64,000 nucleotides of DNA. Source: Microthyrium microscopicum. Its lineage: Eukaryota > Ascomycota > Dothideomycetes > Microthyriales > Microthyriaceae. Each line of letters starts with the position of its first letter. Position 1 is the first letter of the stretch. A program made the position numbers and the translations under genes. The notes beneath the pieces were generated by a model that made no database searches, was not told where the DNA came from, and saw only the letters and a program-made list of their open reading frames with translations. Positions 44,101 to 56,030 of this stretch are shown here, one piece after another. The stretch covers positions 957,275-1,021,274 of the forward strand of contig MU004234.1 of the NCBI GenBank assembly GCA_010405405.1. The letters run 5' to 3'.

Positions 44101-45834
44101 TGATTTGAAGGATGGCAATTTTTATGATGTCTGTGAGGAACAACGCATTGATGTGTGGGTGCACTTTGCTTGAGCCTTTGGCTAATTTCAACAAAGAAAT
44201 GTTGACTGTTGCCTGTCAAAGCTGCTGACCGTGTGTACAACGATAATCTCCGGGAGATTGTTGATTTGTTGAATGCTAGTTATACTTTGGCTGGGAAGCC
44301 TGTTGGCAGCTGCAATAGTAATTATGGCATTAAGCAAAAAAGCGTTTAAACTTTGATAAATGATGGTCGATTGGACGAGCAACTGCAATTAGACATGAAG
44401 TAATGGTTCAAGCAATCTATCTCAATAAACCCGTAAAACAAAGTAGTTTGCCAACTTTAAGAAGGCCAGTAAATTTAGTGGTTTGTTATTTCCAAGAAGA
44501 TTGATTGCGTTTGATGAGATTCGCAATATCCCATTGGTACTTGGCGGTTGATGAGGAAACAGGGCTGCTGGTTGTTTTTGAAGCTTAGCAAAAGGTTGGT
44601 TTAGCTTTGGGGATATTGATTAACAGCTTGTGATTGGGGCGCATTTGATGGTTTCTCTGCGAACACTGCTGTCGGATACTTTTGTCGGATGGACAGGGCA
44701 GGGCGATCATGAGAAGATCAGTGGGAGAAGTTACAGAGTTATGCTATTTGATAATTGATAGACGGGATGGGTTTTGGCTGGGACCTGTTACGGACCGAAA
44801 GATGCAGTCAAGTCACAGATTTGGGACAAGGCTGAAGACGAACGGAAACGTCAAACAAGCAGTGCGGAGGACTGGGGGATAAACAGTCGTCAGCTGGCGT
44901 GTTCATGATGAGGCAGTGTAATGTTAATAATGTCATCAGATGGATCATGGCGATGAGGAGAGAGTGCCACTTCTCTGTTGCTGTAGCATCGATTGTCAAA
45001 TTGAGATGATCTTGTAATCGCTGTAATTTAACAAAGAGTCAGTGGGCGTCTGGATCATGAACTAATCCGCTTTTAGCTAGAGACATACAGTAGCTGACGG
45101 CTGACGCAGCGACAAATTCAGAGGAGGAAGGAGCAACGAACCATGTGAGTTCCTAATGTGGTAATCGGATCCTGCATACTTTTTGCGCTAGCAAGCAAGT
45201 GCCCGCACTGGCGTCCAATGAGGTCGCTCAACAGGGCTCATTTTCCAGTCTTCGCTCCTGCCTTCCGGGATTCTGGCTTGAGTCTTGTGGCCTAGCAAAA
45301 GACTGGACTGGCAGATTGCTTGCACACCAAAACCAAACATTCTCTTGCTCGCTTCATTCTCCTCCCTACACCACCATAACCCTCTATCGACACTCTTCAA
45401 AATCGCCCACCACCCGCTATCCTCAATTCTCCTCCATTTCTCCTTTGCCGCCGCTCTCTAGCCGGCCTCTCACCTACGCTCTCTAACTGAGTCACTTTGA
45501 CTCGTCCGATCATTCTTCGTTATCCTCGTTTTGAAGCCTACAGCAGCCGGTCCCTGCTTTTCCCCTTATCCTATTACCGCTGCTTGATGTACGTTGGACT
45601 TCGTCGCTCGAGGCCGTGATCCTCTGCTAATTTGCTCAAACAGTGATGCGTGTATTCTCTCACGATTTAATCAACTTAGTCTCTCTTTTAGTCCTTTCAC
45701 CCGCGCGCACCTCTAGCCGCTCGCAAACCTCCTCACAACCTCATTCTTGACCACTTTCTCCTTTTGGGTCAACATTGCCTCACTGCGATTTGCATATTAC
45801 CAGTCCATGTTCTAAATTACACTTTGGCTTGACA
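41114..45834. other. 4.7-kb gene-free interval
   Basis: No convincing coding gene in either orientation; the many short frames lack splice structure or recognisable residues. Parts are CT-rich (41660-41990, 45340-45770), the second fitting a long leader of the gene that begins at 45835. From about 42100 to 44950 the plus strand is T/G-rich. No tRNA-like fold or transposon end was found. Large upstream regions like this are common at highly regulated fungal genes. Confidence 0.5.
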
Positions 45835-48567
45835 ATGGCAGCCTTTGCATCACAGCCTGCTATGGCAATGGATATGGGCTCTGAGATTTACTCCCAGGAA
45901 TCCGTTGGACCTGTCGAACTATTTCCCAATCCAACCTTCGTTTTTCCTGCTCGGCCAGACGTCCCTACATCACAACCTGCCTTTACCATGTCCTCAATCG
46001 CACGACGACCGCGCTCAGATCAAAATCTTGCTAGTTCAGCAAGTGCCTCCATCCCTCGAACTCGTGCCTCTGTCAGTGCTCTCCCGAGCTTTTCCTTTAA
46101 TCCTGCTGGTACCACTCGGGACTCTACACCGCCACATTCCCCATCATCACTCAATGCTCCATCTACACCGTCTCGCTCTGCAAGACATCGACGAGGAGGC
46201 AGTGAATTTATTGGTGGACAGTCTGGAAATGTGAATTTGGTTAGCACAAGCCCGGCAAAGGCGGAATTTGGCTCAGTACAACCCCCCTTGCATCTTGGCC
46301 CTCCAGCTGGACGTCGACATGCTCACCGCCGGTCTGGTGCCATTTCGTGTCACGATCTCAATTCCATCCTCCAACCGAAAGATAGCAACGCTCAGATGAG
46401 GGCAGGAAGTGCTCCAACCTCACCTATGGATCTCGATGCCAAGTCTTTCTTCCCCGGACTACGACGTGGTTCTCAACAATCTTTACGTGATACTACAATC
46501 GCAGAATCACCAAAGGAGGCCGATGTGGACGATGACTCTTCTCGACGACCACCCTCTCGTGCAAGAGTTGGCTTTGCCGATCGTGTCGAGTACATTCGAC
46601 CGCTGTCTACAATCTCGTCGGAAACGGAAAGCTCCATGTCAACGATTAGAGGACATTCTGTTACTAACAGCTTCTCGTCTGTGGCTTCAGTTGGTGCAAC
46701 CAGTCCATCCCCTGCTCGCATGGCGCGTCCATCTCTCAATACAACATTTGAGGATGAGCCACCACGGCCACAAACCTCTCAAGCACTGTTTGGTAGTCCT
46801 TTGGAATCTCGACCATTTCTGTCCGTTGGTTCGCAATCTGCCGAGCGTCCAAAGTCTGAAGCTGGCCTGTCTTCTTCGACCTCCAACTCTCCGATTGATG
46901 CTCAACCGAAACGAAAGAGCTTTGGCTGGTGGGAATCAAAACAGAAGCGTTCAATATCGCCGCACTCTTTTAAGCCTTCGCCCAACTCGTCACAACAACA
47001 TCTCTCTGTGAACGTTCCCAGTTCTCCACATTCCTCGGACAAAGCAATCGAGAGTGATCAAGAGACTGTCAAGGATGTGCTTTGCACAACCAAAAAACCA
47101 CGTAAAGTTCGCTCTTGGGCACATTCTCTGTTACCTCGAAAACATAAGACTAAGAAGACTCGATCGACCACGCCTCCACCTCAATCTCAACCCTCTGACA
47201 GTGATACTGAAGACACAGAATCCAATGCCTCTCAGTCTGAGGCTGAACAGCCAACACTGGATGCTAACTTTGAAGTAAATTTTGACGAAGACAACACAGT
47301 GACCATTATCGACGAAGCTGCTCAGCAACCTGCATCCCTGCGCGTTAATACCGTTGCATCACGCCCTATTCGAGGATTCCCTGAACCTGACGTACTGAGC
47401 CCTGTTATCGATCTGGATGCGGCATTGGGACCTTTTAATACTCCATTTGGTCAACCTGCTTGGAACGGACCTCGCCAAACCCGTGCCCGACGATCGATGC
47501 ATAGCTCGAACGCTAGTTTGTCCATTGCTGCCTTTAGTGCTGGCCAGCCACATCGCCGAACAGAAAGCGCACCTGAGCTTCTTCCATTTGATGCTCGCAA
47601 TTCAAAGTTCGGTCAACCTGCAATGCCAGATGTGTTTGAAGAGGAAGATGAAGAACTCGAGGCACAAGATGATATGGCATCCTCACCAATCGAAGACTCC
47701 GAGACCGTCGAACACCAGGAAGACTCAATCGCCTCAACGGGTGTCCATGTTGTCGATATCGATGAAGCTGTAGTCGCCGCTGGTCCTTGGCCGGTTGTAT
47801 CAGGATTTGGATCTGCACGGAGAAAGAAGTCTGAAGGCTTGTCAATTGACACAGGATCCAGGCCAAGCTCGATGGTTTTCGATGGCCAGTTACAAATTTC
47901 GTCTAACCGCCAATCCCTTGTCGTGGTGGATGATATCGAAGTGGTTGAGGATTATGAAGAAGTCCGTGGAAGTAAGTCTTCCGATGACACTATCACACCT
48001 CCCCATACAGGCGACAAGATTTCTGTTCCTACAGCACCGCTACGGTTTGCTATGCCCTTACCACCGGAGCATATCATGACACCCGATTCCATCAGCGATG
48101 CATCATTACGTAGTCCATTCTTTAGTCCTAGTACGTCTTCGCTGGACACGTCTCGACTTGATACTGGCGCATCTTCGGCTACCGACGCTCCTTCGTTCTG
48201 CTTTGGAGAGCCTGGCCCCGAAGTTCGTGTCTCCGTGGATGATGTACCAAGTCTGACAAGCAGTCGCTCTACGATGACTAGTCCCGCCAATCAGCAGATG
48301 CCACCTCCATCCTCAGCAGGACGAACCCCATCCGTCTACTCAGTCCGTAGCACGGGCACTGCAGACTATGCCACTCATAAGAGAGGAAGCATAGCTAGTC
48401 TTTCCCGACTTGTGGCTTCTGGGTTTGGCGAGCGAAGCAAGCTCTCAATCGAGAGTCGACCTCAATCACAACAATTGATGACGGAGCCAAAGAAGGAAAA
48501 GTCGCGACACCGCATCAGCAAGCGCTGGCAATTCTGGAAGAGCAAAGAGAATATCAGCACTGCTTAA
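45835..48567 (+). CDS. large Ser/Pro-rich protein, 'cell wall proline rich' annotation class
   Basis: One uninterrupted 910-residue frame from MAAFASQPAMAMD; an ATG 20 codons upstream (45775) is in frame but looks like leader. The protein is disordered and rich in Ser, Pro and acidic patches, with many SP/TP and R-x-x-S sites. Conserved islands are GRRHAHRRSGAISCHDL (about residues 165-180), a basic stretch CTTKKPRKVRSWAHSLLPRKHKTKK, AAGPWPVVSGFGSARRKKSEGL, and the C-terminal SRHRISKRWQFWKSK. Similar proteins in other ascomycetes are labelled cell wall proline-rich protein, but there is no signal peptide or GPI signal, so that name is doubtful. A phosphorylated cytosolic regulator that binds 14-3-3 proteins is more likely, by inference. 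Confidence 0.85.
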   Translation: MAAFASQPAMAMDMGSEIYSQESVGPVELFPNPTFVFPARPDVPTSQPAFTMSSIARRPRSDQNLASSASASIPRTRASVSALPSFSFNPAGTTRDSTPPHSPSSLNAPSTPSRSARHRRGGSEFIGGQSGNVNLVSTSPAKAEFGSVQPPLHLGPPAGRRHAHRRSGAISCHDLNSILQPKDSNAQMRAGSAPTSPMDLDAKSFFPGLRRGSQQSLRDTTIAESPKEADVDDDSSRRPPSRARVGFADRVEYIRPLSTISSETESSMSTIRGHSVTNSFSSVASVGATSPSPARMARPSLNTTFEDEPPRPQTSQALFGSPLESRPFLSVGSQSAERPKSEAGLSSSTSNSPIDAQPKRKSFGWWESKQKRSISPHSFKPSPNSSQQHLSVNVPSSPHSSDKAIESDQETVKDVLCTTKKPRKVRSWAHSLLPRKHKTKKTRSTTPPPQSQPSDSDTEDTESNASQSEAEQPTLDANFEVNFDEDNTVTIIDEAAQQPASLRVNTVASRPIRGFPEPDVLSPVIDLDAALGPFNTPFGQPAWNGPRQTRARRSMHSSNASLSIAAFSAGQPHRRTESAPELLPFDARNSKFGQPAMPDVFEEEDEELEAQDDMASSPIEDSETVEHQEDSIASTGVHVVDIDEAVVAAGPWPVVSGFGSARRKKSEGLSIDTGSRPSSMVFDGQLQISSNRQSLVVVDDIEVVEDYEEVRGSKSSDDTITPPHTGDKISVPTAPLRFAMPLPPEHIMTPDSISDASLRSPFFSPSTSSLDTSRLDTGASSATDAPSFCFGEPGPEVRVSVDDVPSLTSSRSTMTSPANQQMPPPSSAGRTPSVYSVRSTGTADYATHKRGSIASLSRLVASGFGERSKLSIESRPQSQQLMTEPKKEKSRHRISKRWQFWKSKENISTA

Positions 48568-50011
48568 TCACACTACACTCAATGTATATCACGACCCCAT
48601 TTTTCTACAACTTTTACTACACGACATTGATTACGAAATTCACTCTGAGATCGAAAACAGTTTCAACCGTCTATGATATTATACACGGACCATCTTTTTC
48701 CAATCCTCTACGCTTCTCTAATGTCTGATTCGAACACAAATTTCTTCCTCACATTCTCTTACGCCTCTTACATGGAGTCTCAGCAACAGCTGAGAAAACA
48801 CTTCATTACTCTCTCTACCAACGAATGAAACTCCCACAGCCTGATAGGAATGGTTATGCGGAATGGGATAAACAGACACTATTTGTCTGGATGTGAATGG
48901 CTACGGCGCTCACGATCAATGTATGTGAACGAGGTCACCTGGTGTTGGGGCACTATGTGCAATATTACTGTCATGAATGACTGGGCTTTTTTCTTACTTC
49001 TCTTCTACTATTATGCAAAGCGACAACATCGCATTGGTATTTACAAATATCATCCAACGGTTGTTTCTTTTCTATCTCTGATTCATGTGTTTTATCCTTG
49101 TTGCTAGGCATCGTTAGTATATAACCGGACTCTATTTTTGAGTAGACAGAGCTGGATGGGCATCGGAACGCCGCTCCTTGGCTTATGAGATGGGATTTGG
49201 CGATATTTGTTGTTGGGCTGATATGAGCGCTGTGTCTTAGGCTCTTAGCGGCTATGATTATGAATTATAAATATATTTTTCTCCTCACAACCATTCTTTC
49301 TTGATCGTGATTTATGAAATGATTGGATGGTCTTCTGGCAATGCGCAAAAAAATGTTAGTCTCATTGAAAAAAGATGAATACTGCTCTAAGTACTCTAGT
49401 TCTCAAATTGTCTCGTGTTACCTTGCCGCCATGTTTCAGTAGATGTTCTGTTACTAACTTTTGATATCACATACATTTTATCCGTTCAAGAGCAGGACAA
49501 CTCAGTAATTTATCAATGGAATATCACTACAAACGATGCGGCTATTGTGTAGAGAATAAGCTCGTTCAGACTCCAGAGGTAATTGCTGTTGTGATGGACT
49601 TGTTTATCTACAGTAACAACAAGAAATACACAGCGAATTACAAGTCGAGATATTTTAGTTCACAGAAAAGAACGAGAGATGAAGAGAGAAAGATGGTGGC
49701 TGGTAAGGTAGTCAGTCAAGTTTATCAAATGTTTAATGCAGTGGATCCATCCCCTAACGGCATGCCGCATTGGTGCAGCGCTGTGCTGTGCTTGGGCTCG
49801 AAACTCCATACTTTTGATGCAACAACGACAAACCACCACTAAAATCCTCCTCGAACCAAGGCAACAGGCCGCTCTTATACTTTGCCAAGCGCCTCTTGCC
49901 CAAACCATACACCATCTACTGTTCTGAATAACCTTTACCATCCTTCCTCTTCTCCCATCAAGCGCCCTCCCATTAGCCCTGCCAAATACTCCAGCAATTG
50001 CTCCATGATCC
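48568..50011. other. intergenic
   Basis: About 1.44 kb, AT-rich in its 5' half. Frames such as 49516-49842 have no supporting features. Confidence 0.45.
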
Positions 50012-52005
50012 ATGTCATCCTTCCAATCCTCCGCAAATTCTGCCTTCCCGAGGATTGGCAATAATATTCCACCCGAGATCCGTTTGGTGTCAGCTGCACC
50101 TTCTTTTCCCTTGCAAGGCCATATACCCATCAATCTACTCTTGTTGATCATACAACAGGTAAGTTCTAGTCCCTTACGGACACTGGGGTGCTACACTAAC
50201 CACAAATCTCCGATTCACTAGCTTGACGACATTGAGACTCTCGCGAATGTCACTCGAACTTCCCGATTACTCTATTACCTCACGATTCCGCGCCTATATG
50301 AGGTCGTCACCTTGAAAGCCTACTCCGCCATTCGATATATCAATGACCGTCCCGAAGGTTTCGGAGGGGGAAGTCCCTTTGCTATGGGCCTTGATGGTCT
50401 CATCAGCAGTCCGAACAACGTAGCGCAATATGTCAAAACCCTTCGTATGTGCGGCGACTGGCGCGAAGTTGATACAGGTGACTTTGAGCGTGGTCGCGTG
50501 CCCGATAATACCATGATCTTGAACGTCACAATCAAGGCAGCCATATCGAGGGCAGATAGGCTGGAAAGCTTCATGTGGGTGTACATCTGTCTGACTTTTG
50601 GAGATGGCAAGCTGACTTGACTAGCTGGGAGATGAATACCAAGCCCATGAAAACGATATATCAAGGACTAGCAACGCGAAAGCACCTGACCCACCTCAAA
50701 ATACATTTTCCATCGTCAAGAATACCTCGACCGACCGTCACAATACCTGGGCTTCCTAGACTGAAATCGCTCCATGTTGTCAATATAGACCCACTCTGTT
50801 ATAATGACGATATTTCTCTTTTACTGCTGGAAGCTCAGAAGCTAGAAACACTCACGTTGCATTGGTCGCCAAGAATGCGCAATGAACGGGAACCATCTGT
50901 GGATCTGCAGAGCTACTTTGGTCGTATTGTTGCGGAAAAGAAACCACTCAGTCCGAAGCATATATCCTTTTTCAATATGTTTGCAAAGAATGACGGTACC
51001 TTGACGAAGAGTGTACTGTTTACGGAAGCTCGGAGTTTATGCTTCATGAATTCGATGAACCATAATGATCCGACGACTGTTTTCTGGGATCATACATGGA
51101 ATCCACGCGGCCAAAGGATTGATTTTCTGTCAAACGTAGTCAAGATTCGAAGCGACTCGATAGACACGAGTATGGTCAACGTCTTAAAAGCTCTCCAAGA
51201 TCTGCAAGAAGTATATCTCGTCAACAACCGAGACTTCTCTTGTAACTCGTCGAATTCCTTAACCACCCAGAAACTACTGGAGCCTGGAGTCAGCCCGTCC
51301 AGTGTAAGCTCCGGAACCCCAACACCATATCGTACAAACGGCAACGAAGGCGCATCAGTCACGATCGCCGACCTTGGGCAAGATATTTCCACTGGAGCAG
51401 GTGCCGCACATAACGAAACTCTTAACCCTCCAACAATAGACGCTCCTCAACCGTCTCCAGTATCCTCCGAATTCATAAACTCCCCACTTGGCAGTTCGCG
51501 CACTGGCTCAGCTCAAAAACACATCTCCCTCGCCTCAGATTACATCGCAGCCATAACCTCCCACCACGGCCAATCACTCCGCATTTTACTTCTTCGCGAT
51601 ACATGGACCCTCGGCCGCGATGTAGTTCTCCACATTGCCAAATCATGCCCGAATCTAGAACAGCTCGCATACGCTCCAGAGTCACCTGGTAGTGAACTCA
51701 CCCGGACGATCATCAAAGCATGTCCGAAGCTCTATGCGGTTCGTCTGTTATATACTCCCGACCACCCCTTTTGGTTGACTATGCGGCACGAGCCTCAAAC
51801 ACATGTGGAAATGATGGGCTTGGAACTTTGGAGAGATGAATATCTCGGAATGAAGTATTTGGGCGTGGGTGGATTCATTGCCAAATTGGGTGGGAGAATA
51901 AGAGCGACTGAAGGGCCGAAGTGGAGGAGATCGGTTAAGTTGGTTACTTGGGAGGAGGCGAGACATGTTGAGATATTCGGGTTGGATAATATTGAGATAT
52001 CATGA
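50012..52005 (+). CDS. F-box/LRR-like protein, three exons, 626 aa
   Basis: Exons are 50012-50158, 50222-50574 and 50625-52005, with 63- and 50-bp introns (GTAAGT and GTGGGT donors). The first exon ends in an F-box-like helix (IPINLLLLIIQQ), continued in exon 2 by LDDIETLANVTRTSRLLYYLTIPRLYEVVTL, the usual F-box second half. Exon 3 has leucine-rich stretches (RKHLTHLKIHFPSS, LPRLKSLHVVNID, AQKLETLTLHW, LRILLLRDTW, CPNLEQLAYAPES) as in fungal F-box/LRR proteins. A Ser/Thr-rich linker (about residues 410-490) interrupts them. It is probably a substrate receptor of SCF ubiquitin ligases, but the target is unknown. The start at 50012 gives an N-terminal disordered tail; other ATGs nearby cannot be excluded. 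Confidence 0.82.
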
Positions 52006-53202
52006 ATGTACGGATAGTGGTGGAGAAGTGCAGGCTTTTGGCTGCTTTGTATGGTAGCCTTGTTGGCAATGATACGAATGTCTTCTCAGAAGCTTTCTTG
52101 TACCTTCATGACACCTCTTTCATATCACCACTTTGATATTTAAATCGTACCAGCTTGGCTTGTTTTGTTCTAGATCATATCGTCACGAGGATTTCCTTTT
52201 CATCAACATTCCGTAAGAACCTTGGAAGCACTGAAGTGTAAATCAAGGCCCTCATGAATTAATCCATAACCGATGAGAGACTTGTTTTCCATACTAACAA
52301 ACATTTGTGTCACCAATCAGGTATCCCAAGCCTGAAGTACCATATTTGTCGTTACTCTGCAGTAATACCTCCGCCCTAAATCCTCCCGAGGCCAGAACTC
52401 TCTCGTTTCAAGCCAAAGACCCTGACTCTGTTCCATCCAAGATCGACACCAGGTTTACCCGTTGAATCCGCCATCCGCCAGCGCGTGAGCCTCAAGACCT
52501 TCCTGTTACTGTCAACGCTGGCCAGGAGTTCCAACCCTACGGTCGCTTGGCTCCCTGCACAAGTTATTTTCGACCCATTCTCGCCTTCTCACGCGCCCAA
52601 CTTGCCAGTTCGCAGTGCCACAACAACTGCCTTTCAAAGCCAGCCTTTGCAAACACTGTCTGTGCAGTACAGTCAGTACCTTCATTCAAGTCCCACTTTC
52701 CTAGTCTGGCTTCGTCAAGCAAACCTTGGAACCTCGTGGTGTCTTTTGATACCTCCTGCTAGCTATTCCCGCTGGATGGGATTTTCGCCCGCTGAAGCGG
52801 TTCACTATGCAGGAAGGAGAGGCCGTTTGCCATGAAGACCACGAGATCGCAGCACATGGATCCAGCAAAGGTGAGAAATCTCCGCTTCCGGTATCGTCCC
52901 TGCCAGTACATGGGCACCAGCTGCCCACAGGGCTGCGGGCTAGTGATGGTCTTTGGCGAAGGATCATCGGCTCGTCTATCTACGATGCCTGGTTTGCTAC
53001 TGCTTCTTTAGCGCATAATGCGGGAAAGAAGGATCTGGACAAGGCGATCAAACTATGTTGGCATGGTAGTTGTTGCGGGTGCAAGTTGTGCTATTTAGAC
53101 TATGGGAATGCCCGCGCGCGAGAGCAGTATGGGTTCGTCTTGTTTAGTAAAGATCGTCTGCTTTTAATTTGTGGATGTTTGTTTATTTATGTTGCGAGCG
53201 AA
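52006..53202. other. intergenic with unresolved open frames
   Basis: About 1.2 kb. A plus frame from 52807 runs into the GH127 gene start at 53203 but changes character there, and the residues before it (HGSCCGCKLCYLDYGN) show no known fold. Possibly the remains of another gene. Confidence 0.4.
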
Positions 53203-55502
53203 ATGTTTGGTTTGAGACAGTTATTGATTGCTGCGATTTGTGGTGAGTGGACTTGGTGGAAGCATACATCGCGGCTTTATTGATGTATCATGGTGGCTAA
53301 CTTCATTTCTTGCAGGGCTGAGTTCTCAAACAGCAGTGGCACAAAGTGCGAAAAATGACCGTACGATTTCTCTCGAGTTTGCTGTTCGGTATATCTGACC
53401 AAGTACAGTTGCGCCTTTCACATTTGCTCCACTTCCTCTGGGAGCGATAACACCAAAGGGATGGCTGCAATCGCAACTACGTTTGATGGCCGATGGACTT
53501 GCAGGCCATGAATATGAGTTCTATCGTTATGTCTCCAAATCATCGTGGCTGGGAGGCTCTTCGGAATACTCAGACTTACACGAAGGATTTCCATACTGGC
53601 TGAACGGAATCGTACCATTAGCATACAGCATTGGAGATGACAAACTTAAAGCTCAAATCAAAGAAAGCGTGGAATATGTGTTGAGCCATCAAGCCGACGA
53701 TGGTTGGCTAGGACCAGAGACTGTTTCCAGTGGTCTTCGAAATCTTTGGGCTCGATACCCATTGCTACTAGGACTTACTCAGCTATTGGAAGCAGACCAA
53801 AGCTACGAATCTACTGTGTTGCCAGCCATACGGAAGTTTACTGATCTTACTCAAAACATGCTGCAAGACAATGGAGCCGGGCTGTTACCGAGGCCAGGTG
53901 ATCATCTCTCGGATCAGGACCATGGCTGGGGAAGAATAAGAATTGCGGATTTGATTCTTACTATGCAGTGGCTATATGAGAATGATGAAGAAGCAAAACA
54001 AGACCAGCTACTTGAAATTATGGGCATGCTGCGAAAAGGAGGTCTGGATTGGGCGACTTGGTACACCGACAAGCAGTATATCAAGGGAGACTTGAATGAT
54101 GCCGACCAAGCATATGTGGAAGCATGGTTCCCGTTTGAGCATGGAGTCAATGTTGCTCAAGGTTAGTTCTTCAAGCTTCTACTGTGTCATAGCTAATAAG
54201 GAAAACAGGCCTCAAGACCGGCGCGGTCATCAATCGATTTGAGCATAATCAGACAATGATTGATATGGCAAGAAGGGCAGTCGATTGGACATTCAAGTAT
54301 CATGGATCGACGTCGGGCACTATTCTTGCGGACGAAAGACTCCAAGGTCTATCACCATACTACGGGTAGGTCTCCAGATGGTTTTGTAATTTATTGCGCA
54401 AGCTGACCAATTGGATAGATCTGAATTGTGTACAACCGTAGAGACCATGTACTCCTTGACTTATCTTTACCAAGCTCTGGGTGATAGAGACTTTGCAGAC
54501 CGAGCAGAATTGGCAGCATTCAATGCCTTACCAGCCGCGGTACTGGGCGATTGGTGGTCTCATCAATATGTAACTCAACCTAACCAGCCATACTCAGTCA
54601 CACTGAATAAAAGCAAAGGCCTGCCTTTCTGGAACGTCAACGAAAAGGGCCAAACATTCGGATTGGAGCCAGATTATCCTTGCTGCACAGTCAACCATCC
54701 ACAAGGCTATCCAAAGTTTTTGGCAAACTCTTGGGTAAAGGTTGGAAGTGATGGCGTTGGCCATGCGCTTTTGTCACCAAGCTCGCTGACATGGAAGTTG
54801 GACAATGGTGCACAAGTTACCGTTGACGCGAACACCAACTACCCCTTCTCCGACAACCTTGATTACGAAATTGTGGCTTCGAAAGACTTCACGCTTCATG
54901 TTCGCATTCCATCATGGTCCAAGACAGCTTCTTGGTCCTATTCTGGCCCTGGCGACAAAAATGAAGGCACTGCACAGAATGCTGAACCAGATGCGCGAAC
55001 AGGTCTTATATCCATCCCGGTCAGCGCGGGCAAGTCCACAGCCAGATTGGTTCTTACCAGATCCATCGAGACGATATCTCGAATGAACGACGCGGTGGCA
55101 ATCATGCATGGTCCTCTCCTATACACACTGGATGTCGGATATCATGCCACCAGCTCGCCACCCAAATGGTATAATTCTTCAGCCGATGTTTCCGGCCCAC
55201 TTCCAACCGAGTCCAAGGACTGGGAAATCAGAAACACGACATCGTGGAATATGGCTATTGATACGAGCACCATCCAGGTGAAATCGCAAGATAACTCTGG
55301 CAATCTTCCAGACGAGGTTTGGAGTCGAGGCGCAGTCCCAATTCACCTGGAAGCAGAAGGTCGAGAAGTTGATTGGCCATTGTGGAGAGGTGTTCCAGGC
55401 CAAGTGCCACTCAAGAAGAATTACTTGAGTGACAGGAGACCGATTACGCTTGTGCCGGTGGGAGTTGCAAAGATTGGCATGGTTGAGTTGCCAACGTTAT
55501 GA
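53203..55502 (+). CDS. secreted GH127-type (DUF1680) glycosidase
   Basis: A 692-residue protein from five exons: 53203-53242, 53316-53360, 53409-54161, 54209-54365 and 54419-55502. The start gives a signal peptide (MFGLRQLLIAAICGLSSQTAVA). The opening of the (alpha/alpha)6 barrel is PLPLGAITPKGWLQSQLRLMADGLAGH; DGWLGPE and AYVEAWFPFEHGVN follow. The active-site metal/nucleophile set is visible: Glu334 and Cys336 in SELCTTVETMYS, and the pair Cys420-Cys421 in DYPCCTVNHPQG. They correspond to the Zn-binding Glu and three Cys, including the Cys nucleophile, of bacterial beta-L-arabinofuranosidase HypBA1. The sugar specificity in fungi is not settled; beta-L-arabinofuranoside cleavage is inference. 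Confidence 0.92.
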
Positions 55503-55642
55503 TACCCCTTGTTGCATGGATGATGATAAATGAATTTGCATGATATGGCGTCCGAATACTGCATTGCGACATATGATTATGGAAACCATTGGTAGCATTG
55601 GTCCAAGGAATGAACTTGGAAATTGATCATCTTTGTTCTTTA

Positions 55643-56030
55643 TCAAACTGGGGTAGTTTCTAGTCCTTGTACGCGGTCGAGTGACTCCTTTGTGTCCTGG
55701 GCAACAACATCAAGGTCCAGATCTTCCATGCAATGAACGACAAGTCGCAGGCTTTCCATGAACCCATTTACAGCAACCCGGAGCATGCGATTGGTTGTGG
55801 CAGCATAGTTGACAACCATGGTGGTTCCCTCCAACGCGAAGGTCCGACTTACGAGCGCGGAGAGCTCCTTGTCGACTTGTAATGCTCGAATGGCGGTGTT
55901 GGCTAGATGCGCGGAGGGATAAGGAATTCGCAGGATCCTTTTCAAGTCAGCGAAACTTGTAATAATGAAATGTGATCCAGGGAATGAGCATGACATACAG
56001 GCTACAGGGAAAAGGTTGCTTTGGAGCCAT
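55643..56030 (-). CDS. PCC1: KEOPS/EKC complex subunit Pcc1
   Basis: The dimerisation subunit of the KEOPS complex (with Kae1, Bud32, Cgi121, Gon7), which makes the universal N6-threonylcarbamoyl-adenosine of ANN-decoding tRNAs and affects transcription and telomeres. Minus-strand exons 56030-55999 and 55937-55643, around a 61-bp intron (GTATGT donor), encode 108 residues: MAPKQPFPCSL, then ILRIPYPSAHLANTAIRAL, VVNYAATTNRMLRVAVNGFM and the closing helix. This fits the usual 80-110 residue length. The small first exon (32 bp) would be missed by simple reading-frame calls, which extend the second exon leftward into non-coding sequence. Confidence 0.93.

Noticed and set aside
42365-44399. Several 60-110 codon frames in the large intergenic region
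   Set aside because: They overlap each other on both strands and show no family, introns or coding bias.
49516-49842. 108-codon plus-strand frame
   Set aside because: No domain, no splice structure, and atypical AT-rich codon use.
52807-53283. 158-codon frame reading into the GH127 signal peptide
   Set aside because: The conserved protein clearly begins at 53203 with a signal peptide followed by introns; the upstream residues look random.
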